Source of the DNA: JAPLDP01 sp964628285
GTDB taxonomy: Bacteria; Bacteroidota; Bacteroidia; Bacteroidales; JAGONC01
Length of the DNA stretch: 14,755 nt
Reading direction: 5' to 3'
Assembly: GCA_964628285.1 (NCBI GenBank)
Contig: CAZVNP010000063.1
Coordinates: forward strand, 1-14,755
Below, piece after piece: positions 8,428 through 14,755 of the stretch. The stretch's first letter is position 1; each line of letters begins with the position of its first letter. The notes beneath the pieces are model-generated. The model saw only the letters and a program-made list of their open reading frames with translations, did not search any database and was not told the DNA's origin. The position numbers were made by a program, and so were the translations under genes.

Positions 8428-11400
8428 GTGATCATCCGGTTCTGCAATGCCGACATCATTTATGGCTACCACTTTCATAATATAACTGGTGGTGGTGACG
8501 GGGCAGCCGGTTGTGCTGTTCACATTAAAGATCACAGGCAGCCCGGGAAAATTGACAATGCCGGGCAGCAGGGTCAGATCGAGTGTCGTGTCGGTGAAGG
8601 CATTCACTGTCACTGCTTCCGGTGGCAGGGAAGCCCACGAGCTGTAATAATAATCCTTGTCGGCAGTCGGCACGGTAAAGGAAGCACACAGCCTCACCGT
8701 CGGTGAATAATCGAAGTGGCTCTGCTTGACATAGAGTGTGTCGTTCTGAAGGACGACATAGGGGGAATGATCACACACCGACGGCATGTCGACGACGGGC
8801 GGATAGGAAGGAAGGTAGAGCGTCATGCACGTTTGATCCGAGACGGTCGTGTTCTGCACGGTCTCTTCTGCATATAAACAGACCTGGTGCTGGCCGGTGG
8901 TCTGGAACTCGTATATAAAAATCCCTGTCTGGGGATTGTAATTGTTACTATAAATATTGTCATCGATAATCCAGATATAGGTTGCTTCGGGTAAAAAGAT
9001 CTTTGGCTTGAAGGTGTATGTCTGGCAGGCTTCATCGGTAACAGTGAAAAGAGCTGTGAGTGCGGGCAGGGGGTTCAGGTAAAGAGCTGCCGTGTCGCCG
9101 AAGGCATAAGGTCCTCCCGTCACCCCGATATCATTTCTTTCGGGATAATAGGAGGGAGGGAAGAGAACATCATTGTATGATGCTGAGGGATTCCCTTTGT
9201 TCACGCAGGCTGCGGTGGATACCGGATAAACGGAATAGTTCCTGAAACCGGGTGAGGCGCAGAAAACAGAGTCACCATGGGGGTATTCAGGCAGAGGACA
9301 GATGAGGGAGTAGTCCGTCACGATGTCAGGATTATCGAAGTTGGCCTGCTGCTCGTCAAAGGTGCGGCCACCGTCCTGTAACGTATTGTTGCTGTACATG
9401 ATCGTGTTGAGGGCCTCACAGCGGTCGGTCTGCTGGCTTTCGACGACCTTCAGATACAGGCCGTAGAAGTTATTCTCGTAAAGGGTGCAGTTGACGATGT
9501 GTGTGGAATCGGTACCGTCGGTACCGGTGGGATCAATGTATATGCCGCTGCCACGGTTCTGATCACTGGCGATAATGTTTTTATAGATGATGCAATTATA
9601 CAGTGTGGAAGATGCAGCCCATCCTGTGAGGCAGACACCGCCTCCGTTATTGAGATTTGAAAAAGCGCTGTTGCTGCATTCATTCCTTGAGATGTGATCA
9701 CGAATAAGAACCACCGGCATGTTTTCCGAAAAAATTCCGCCGCCGAGGCGTGCCCGGTTCCCGAAGATAAAATTATCGGATGCTGTCATGGTCTCCGTTC
9801 CCGGAGGACCGGATTGTCTGAAATATATCCCGCCGCCTGAATTCTGCACCGCATTGGAGGTGATAGTGTTATGAGCCAGGATGCCATGGCTCTCGTTAAC
9901 AAACACACCTCCACCGTCGATGGTGATGATTTCGCCGATGCCGCCGTTATTTGATATGGTATTGCCGTCGATGAGCACCCCTGAGTGATCGAGGTAAACG
10001 GCGCCGCCCTGCATGGCATCATTTCCGGCAAAGATATTCTGTCCGGCGTGCATCATCCCTGCCAGGACGGTATAGAGCCCTCCTCCTTTTGTTATCTGAG
10101 GGCCACCGCCGGTAATGACACTGTTGTTGAGGAACGTATTGCCGGTGACTGACCCTGCGGTGATATTTTCACAGCTTACAGCGCCTCCCAGCAGAGTGGT
10201 GGCATTACCTTTAAATTCATTACCTGAGATGAGCAGATGGCCGATGTCATTAAAATAACCGGCACCGCCCCTGGCTTCATTAACGGCTGGTGTTCCCGCC
10301 ATCAGACCGGCGCTGTTATGGATGAATGAGTTACCGGAGGCCACTGCGAGGCTGTCGACACTGACGATGGCCAGGGCTCCGCCGAGGCTGTCGGCCAGGA
10401 GGTTTTCGAAGACACAGTCAGTGATGAGCAATTTGTGGATATGGTCGGCGTAGAGACCGCCGCCGCTGACGGGTGTGATTATGGTCGCCGGATCGTTGAA
10501 AATGTTGTCGGTGACCGACACCCCGGAGGTGCCGCCGCCGGCACCGTAACGGATGAAGACGGCACCGCCGGCACCACCGCAGGTGGTGTTGTGAAAGACA
10601 TTATGAGCCAGGCTGAATTGTGTTATTTCCGATTGACAATCAATGTATATAGCTCCTCCGTCATGAGCGGCGGACGCATTGCCGAAGGGATTGCTGCCGT
10701 TCTCATTGCCGTGGATGGCCAGGGCTCCGGCCTGGCCGGTCATCAGGGCGATCATGCCGCCGTTGGTACCGGCATGGGATGAAGCAATATCATTCATGGT
10801 ATAGTCGATGCTGTTCACCTGGCCTGAATTCACTATATTGAGGTATCCCCCGCTGCCGTTCTGTGCCGTGCTTTGTTCTGAAATGACCTCATTGTGGCAT
10901 AAGAGGCTTCCTATGTGGCCCGTTTCCAGATTCAGGTAGCCTCCCGAGCCTCCGGCCCTGGAAATGCCGCAGCTGTTGCCTGCAAGCTCCAGACGGCCGA
11001 GAGTACCTCCGGCGAGGATGCAGGCGTAACCGCCGTTACCGCTTGCAGCGAGGCTTTTGCCGGTGATGTTGGATGACAGCGTGATGGTGTCGGCATCACC
11101 GTCGACAGAAAGAAATAGATAGCCGCCATCGTGCAGAACTTTAGTGGAATCGGTCAGGGTATTATCTGATAACTGCACCAGGGCTGCTGCGGGCAGGGAG
11201 ATATAGGCCACGCCACCTGAACCACCGGGCGCGCCGGCCGCTTTTATGGTGTTATCGGACATACGTATGACAGCAGGCTTATTACCGGTTTTCAGATAAA
11301 GGAGGCCGCCATCGCCCACCTGCGCCTGGCAGGCACCGGTCTGGTTTGACATGAGCAGCACCGAATCCACGCTGCCCGGGATGCTGACATAAAGGCAGCC

Positions 11401-14400
11401 GCCGTTCTGACCCGCGGTAGCCGATGAATTGATGGCGTTTTGCAAAAAGTCAACGGAACCGATGGAAGGGACGGTGAAGCACCCCCAGCCACCGTTGCCG
11501 GTGGTTGCCTGCACGCTGCCGGTAATATTGCCGGTAAGAGTCAGGGTGCCGATTTTTTTGTTGGTTTCTAAAAAGAGAACACCGCCGTTCTGTGCTGCCC
11601 TGGCCGTTTGGCTGATGCGGTTATCACTTAGGAAAACCGTGTGGCACGAGTCGCTTTGCATGCTGATAAATCCTCCGTTGCCGCCGGTGGCTGTGCTGCT
11701 GCCGGCTTCATTGTCAAATGCAAAGAGCTCGCCGAGGGTGCCGCTGACGTCCAGTGACAGGCAACCGCCGTTGCCGGAGGCCGTGGACGCTCCGGTGACG
11801 GTGTTTTGCTGAAAATGGATCTGTCCGAGTGAGGGCAGTGTGATATATACCATGCCACCGTCGCCACCGTTACACCTGGTGTCATGGCAGGTGTTGCCGG
11901 TGATGTCAAGCGTATCCATCCTCTTGTTGGTCTCCAGATAGATCATGCCCCCGGCGAGTGACGCCACCGACGAACCCCCGACGATGTTATCGAGAAATGA
12001 CAGGTTACGGCAGGAGTCCGCGCTGAGCATCACCGTGCCGCCGTAACCGTTTGAGGCGGCCGACCCTGACGTCACCGTGTTTTCCTGGAACAGGGCATCG
12101 CCGATGATGTGACTGACTTCCACATAGAAAGTGCCGCCGGAAGCATGAGCCCCGGCCGCAGTGATGGTATTGTTTGAGATGAGCATCTCCGGCACCGAGC
12201 CTCCAATGTTCAGGCTGGCGAAGCCACCGTCACCGTCGTCCGTGCTGCAGCTCCCCGCTACGTTATCCTGTATGGTGATCGTGCCGGCGTTGCCCGTCGT
12301 TTCAAGAAAAAGCGCCCCGCCATGCCCGCCGGCGGCGCTGGATAAAGTAGCTTCATTGCCGGAAAAGGAAAAGAAATCGGCCGCAGGGGCAGCAAAAGAG
12401 ATGACACCACCGGAACCCTCGGCAGCTACGGCATGACTGACCTGATTATGATCACAGGTCACCGTGCTGACGGCGGCGCCGGTCGTAAAAAAGAACATCC
12501 CGCCGCTGCCATGGGCATAGGCCGTGTCGCTGACGGTGTTAGAGTCCAATGTGAGTGAGGTGCAGGAACCGGTCTCCAGGTAAAGAAAACCCCCGTCACC
12601 GCCGGCGGCACGGGCATGACCCGTGACCATGTTGTTCCGGATGGAAACAGGCCCGCAGGTGGCGGTGTTCATGAACAAAATCCCTCCTGATGATGCAGCC
12701 GTATTGTCACCGAAAGAGTTACCCGAAAAATCGAACTCACCAATGCTGTTAAGGGCATTGAAATAGCCCACGGCACCCTGTTGTGCGGAGGCATTCAGGG
12801 TGATATCGTTGTCCGTCATGGACAGCTGGGCAAGGATTGTCCCGTTAATATAAATGTATCCTCCGTCACCATTCGTAGCCTTTGATTGTTGCGATGTGTT
12901 ATTTTTGAGTGAGAGGTACCCCGTGGTGTCGACCTCCAGGCAGGTGAATCCGCCGTTGGATCCGGCAGTGGCTGCGACAAAATTATTTCCTTCGATGTGC
13001 ATGGTATTGAAATGATTACCCCGGGCGAAGCAAAAACCACCATTCATCCCTGCGCCTGATTTGATGGCTGCCGTGTTCTGGTTCAGCGAAAAAGTGGTCA
13101 TGTGACCGGCGTCGAGTGCCAGGAAGCCGCCTGAGAGGCCTGCCATGCAACTGTCGAGAACATTGCCGGTGATGCTCATGACATTGATCCGGGGGCTGGT
13201 GACGGACAAACAACCGCCGTTCATGGTGGCTACGGACGCCGAAAAATGATTGGATGAAAAGCTGAGGTTATTCAGATGGGACTGGCAGATGACGGTGGCG
13301 AAACCTCCGTCACCACTGGTGGCCCTGCACAGTATTTTTTCATTGTTTACATTGATGTTGCTGATGGTGAGCTGTCCCAGATCGGAACAGGTCAGGTAAA
13401 GGAATCCACCCTCCCTGGCTTTGGTACTGTCGCGGAGGATAAGATCCTGTAAAGTGACGGTATTAACCGAGGGGCATTCAATATAGATAGAGCCGCCCTT
13501 ACCCTGCACTTCATTGTTAACAAATTGGTTTTGATTGCTGAGGACAATGCTGCTCACCGGCTGACTGCTGGTGATATGAATGGCCCCGCCGTGGAACAGA
13601 GAGCCGCTGCAGAGGTTGTTGATGAACGTATTGCCGGTCAGCACGATATCGTCCGATGAGCCTGAAACGGCCGGTCCCTGAAGCATCACCGCACCACCGC
13701 CAAAATAGCCGCTCAGGTTCCTGTTACCGGAAAACAGATTATCCTGCAGGGTCACGGTATTGCAGTTGGCCGACAGGGCTGCGCGTTCCTGGCCCTGGTT
13801 CTGGTCAAAGTAACATTGAACGGCCGTGAAGTCATTGCACTGCCCGATGCGAATGCCACCGACACCTATGCCTCTGTTGGATACAATGCTGTCATGGTCC
13901 AGCGATACATTCAACGTATTATTGGTGATGATCGTCATGGCACAGCCTGTCTGGTCGTCGGTGTCAGTATAAAAGCCTTCGTAATAATTGGATTGGGAAT
14001 TGAGAAGGGCACAATCACAAAATTTCATATACAAACCGATGTGGTCACCCGAAGTGGCTGAACAGGTGAACCTGTTGCCGCTCATGGCAAGCGACCCGGT
14101 AATGTTGCCGTTGATAATCTTCACACCGAATTGCTGCACATCACTGAAAACATTATTCTTGATCTCAATGGTTTGAAGGGTGTTGAATTCACTGATATAA
14201 ATGCATCCGCCGGCATTATTAATGAATTGACAGTTATTTACCGGATTGACGGGGCTCACATCATTATACCGCAGGGCCCCGTATTCGTTGAAGAGCTGAT
14301 TTTCCCTGGTCCCTTCGAATATGCAATATTCTATTTCGGGTGAGGGACACGACTCGAAGCGGATACCATACCATGGCAGCGATCCGTAAGGGGTGAAAGA

Positions 14401-14718
14401 AATAGGAGCGGACTTTTCACCGTTAGCCTTAAGGATGCCATGGACGGTGAAGGTCACATCACCGTCGAAGAAAACAGATACACCGGGCAGGATTTCAAGA
14501 GTGTCGGAGAAGTTGGGATAACCGAAAATCTCGATATCACCTTTTATAATATAGTTGTACTCAGGTGTCCATTGGCCGGATACATATCCCCCGTAAATCA
14601 ACGTATCTTTCTTTGACATGCCGTTATCCGGCATGGATCCGTATGCCGGTGAAAGGAAGATAAAACACGGGAACAGTATCAGATAAAAAAACGTGTAAAG
14701 CTTTTTCATAGAATTCAT
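8176..14718 (-). CDS. Giant T9SS-secreted parallel beta-helix surface protein (about 30-residue GG coils, PKD-like domain, sorting domain)
   Basis: This is a 2180-aa exported protein and the first gene of the operon. The signal peptide is clearest from Met4 (MKKLYTFFYLILFPCFIFLSP, start at 14709), so that start is a good alternative to 14718. Residues about 55-135 are a cap-like beta segment (LEILPGVSVFF, VHGILKANG). Residues about 160-1780 are a right-handed parallel beta-helix with GG-aliphatic-aromatic motifs and N-T/N-x-F turns. Pmp-like forms (GGAIHI, FVNN) lie at 340-410 and 1350-1700, and a very regular array of coils lies at 471-1330. Residues 1772-1875 match the usual end of such helices (CVNKGNPS, ERNDIGVTGGPY). 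Residues about 1885-1970 look PKD-like (YIWIIDD, TGQHQVCLYA). A T9SS sorting domain (LRLNISPNPAW, PGLYIGIIRSG) ends the chain. Pectate-lyase or NosD-type helices share the fold, but I see no catalytic site. An adhesin, stalk or surface-layer role is most likely. Confidence 0.92.
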   Translation of the reverse strand: MNSMKKLYTFFYLILFPCFIFLSPAYGSMPDNGMSKKDTLIYGGYVSGQWTPEYNYIIKGDIEIFGYPNFSDTLEILPGVSVFFDGDVTFTVHGILKANGEKSAPISFTPYGSLPWYGIRFESCPSPEIEYCIFEGTRENQLFNEYGALRYNDVSPVNPVNNCQFINNAGGCIYISEFNTLQTIEIKNNVFSDVQQFGVKIINGNITGSLAMSGNRFTCSATSGDHIGLYMKFCDCALLNSQSNYYEGFYTDTDDQTGCAMTIITNNTLNVSLDHDSIVSNRGIGVGGIRIGQCNDFTAVQCYFDQNQGQERAALSANCNTVTLQDNLFSGNRNLSGYFGGGAVMLQGPAVSGSSDDIVLTGNTFINNLCSGSLFHGGAIHITSSQPVSSIVLSNQNQFVNNEVQGKGGSIYIECPSVNTVTLQDLILRDSTKAREGGFLYLTCSDLGQLTISNINVNNEKILCRATSGDGGFATVICQSHLNNLSFSSNHFSASVATMNGGCLSVTSPRINVMSITGNVLDSCMAGLSGGFLALDAGHMTTFSLNQNTAAIKSGAGMNGGFCFARGNHFNTMHIEGNNFVAATAGSNGGFTCLEVDTTGYLSLKNNTSQQSKATNGDGGYIYINGTILAQLSMTDNDITLNASAQQGAVGYFNALNSIGEFDFSGNSFGDNTAASSGGILFMNTATCGPVSIRNNMVTGHARAAGGDGGFLYLETGSCTSLTLDSNTVSDTAYAHGSGGMFFFTTGAAVSTVTCDHNQVSHAVAAEGSGGVISFAAPAADFFSFSGNEATLSSAAGGHGGALFLETTGNAGTITIQDNVAGSCSTDDGDGGFASLNIGGSVPEMLISNNTITAAGAHASGGTFYVEVSHIIGDALFQENTVTSGSAASNGYGGTVMLSADSCRNLSFLDNIVGGSSVASLAGGMIYLETNKRMDTLDITGNTCHDTRCNGGDGGMVYITLPSLGQIHFQQNTVTGASTASGNGGCLSLDVSGTLGELFAFDNEAGSSTATGGNGGFISMQSDSCHTVFLSDNRISQTARAAQNGGVLFLETNKKIGTLTLTGNITGSVQATTGNGGWGCFTVPSIGSVDFLQNAINSSATAGQNGGCLYVSIPGSVDSVLLMSNQTGACQAQVGDGGLLYLKTGNKPAVIRMSDNTIKAAGAPGGSGGVAYISLPAAALVQLSDNTLTDSTKVLHDGGYLFLSVDGDADTITLSSNITGKSLAASGNGGYACILAGGTLGRLELAGNSCGISRAGGSGGYLNLETGHIGSLLCHNEVISEQSTAQNGSGGYLNIVNSGQVNSIDYTMNDIASSHAGTNGGMIALMTGQAGALAIHGNENGSNPFGNASAAHDGGAIYIDCQSEITQFSLAHNVFHNTTCGGAGGAVFIRYGAGGGTSGVSVTDNIFNDPATIITPVSGGGLYADHIHKLLITDCVFENLLADSLGGALAIVSVDSLAVASGNSFIHNSAGLMAGTPAVNEARGGAGYFNDIGHLLISGNEFKGNATTLLGGAVSCENITAGSVTGNTFLNNSVITGGGPQITKGGGLYTVLAGMMHAGQNIFAGNDAMQGGAVYLDHSGVLIDGNTISNNGGIGEIITIDGGGVFVNESHGILAHNTITSNAVQNSGGGIYFRQSGPPGTETMTASDNFIFGNRARLGGGIFSENMPVVLIRDHISRNECSNSAFSNLNNGGGVCLTGWAASSTLYNCIIYKNIIASDQNRGSGIYIDPTGTDGTDSTHIVNCTLYENNFYGLYLKVVESQQTDRCEALNTIMYSNNTLQDGGRTFDEQQANFDNPDIVTDYSLICPLPEYPHGDSVFCASPGFRNYSVYPVSTAACVNKGNPSASYNDVLFPPSYYPERNDIGVTGGPYAFGDTAALYLNPLPALTALFTVTDEACQTYTFKPKIFLPEATYIWIIDDNIYSNNYNPQTGIFIYEFQTTGQHQVCLYAEETVQNTTVSDQTCMTLYLPSYPPVVDMPSVCDHSPYVVLQNDTLYVKQSHFDYSPTVRLCASFTVPTADKDYYYSSWASLPPEAVTVNAFTDTTLDLTLLPGIVNFPGLPVIFNVNSTTGCPVTTTSYIMKVVAINDVGIAEPDDHSLRLNISPNPAWETARFELTGHLTGKIVIYLYSPDNKCRFQKTWIKNDLILQERLDLKNFSPGLYIGIIRSGAVELHFKLVII
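10729..13308 (-). repeat. Coding array of about 28 beta-helix coils, 29-32 residues each
   Basis: Between residues 471 and 1330 of the 2180-aa protein, a G-G pair followed by a hydrophobic strand recurs at 471, 501, 530, 560, 589, 619, (648 degenerate), 678, 709, 739, 770, 800, 831, 861, 893, 923, 954, 984, 1015, 1045, 1076, 1106, 1137, 1168, 1198, 1229, 1259, 1290 and 1320. Each coil has the form GG-strand, a short turn, a second strand, then S/D-N-x-I/V/T and a small-residue loop rich in Ala, Ser and Gly. Coil lengths alternate almost strictly. The DNA is diverged between coils, so this is an old protein repeat rather than a recent tandem array. Confidence 0.9.
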
Positions 14719-14738
14719 TCATAATCAAATGAGGGCAT

Positions 14739-14746
14739 CAAATTTA
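14739..14746 (-). promoter_or_regulatory. Candidate Bacteroidota -7 promoter box
   Basis: On the minus strand the eight bases read TAAATTTG, an exact match to the Bacteroidota -7 consensus TAnnTTTG, 20 nt before the ATG at 14718 (29 nt before the one at 14709). The matching -33 TTTG element would lie beyond the window edge and cannot be checked. The box would give a very short leader, which favours the later start. An out-of-frame ATG at 14722 lies between the box and the gene. Confidence 0.45.
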
Positions 14747-14755
14747 TGAAATATA

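Noticed and set aside
10435..12436. Plus-strand open frames inside the beta-helix gene (for example 10435-10782, 11429-11812, 12161-12436)
   Set aside because: They are shadows of Gly/Ala/Ser-rich coils; the opposite strand gives Pro/Ala/Val-rich nonsense with no signal or domain.
10729..13308. Regular spacing of about 90 nt that could suggest a CRISPR array or DNA satellite
   Set aside because: No identical direct repeats with unique spacers exist. The period is in whole codons and follows the protein coils, with DNA well diverged between units.
8176..14718. Enzyme call (pectate lyase, NosD or other carbohydrate-active beta-helix) for the 2180-aa protein
   Set aside because: The fold is shared, but I see no conserved catalytic Asp/Arg cluster, and the coils are low-complexity and repetitive, as in adhesins.

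Overview
The window reads as a piece of a Bacteroidota chromosome, probably an environmental or uncultured Bacteroidales-like lineage with fairly even base composition. The support is two proteins with type IX secretion (T9SS) C-terminal sorting domains, PKD/Ig-like surface modules, Bacteroidota-style outer-membrane barrels with N-terminal periplasmic parts, a TssR-like protein (a component known from the Bacteroidota-specific type VI secretion system, T6SS-iii), no Shine-Dalgarno sequences at the starts, and a TAnnTTTG promoter box. No organism can be named from the sequence alone.

All genes lie on the minus strand, so the window is read from its right end to its left end. The order of transcription is: (1) a 2180-aa giant parallel beta-helix surface protein with a T9SS sorting domain (14718 to 8176); (2) a 610-aa Ig-like protein with a T9SS sorting domain (8139 to 6307); (3) a 594-aa protein with a periplasmic domain followed by an outer-membrane barrel (6285 to 4501); (4) a 314-aa PKD-domain protein without a sorting domain (4507 to 3563); (5) an 820-aa protein with a predicted barrel followed by a large C-terminal part that resembles a degenerate von Willebrand A (VWA) domain (3544 to 1082); (6) the first 353 codons of a TssR-like protein (1061 to 1), cut by the window edge at the start of its VWA domain. 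The junctions are 36, 21, -7, 18 and 20 nt and hold no terminator-like hairpin, so this is very probably one operon. A candidate promoter box lies just ahead of gene 1. No intergenic stretch exceeds 40 nt.

All six proteins appear to be exported. Genes 1 and 2 should be carried to the cell surface by T9SS, genes 3 and 5 should sit in the outer membrane, and genes 4 and 6 are periplasmic or envelope-associated. The most interesting idea is that a TssR-like envelope protein is co-transcribed with a T9SS-exported adhesin or filament-like protein and two unusual barrel proteins. This would be either an accessory block of a T6SS-iii locus or a separate surface-display or attachment system that has taken over a TssR-like component. 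That functional link is inference; only the layout and domain content are seen directly. No RNA genes, insertion sequences, CRISPR arrays or plus-strand genes were found.
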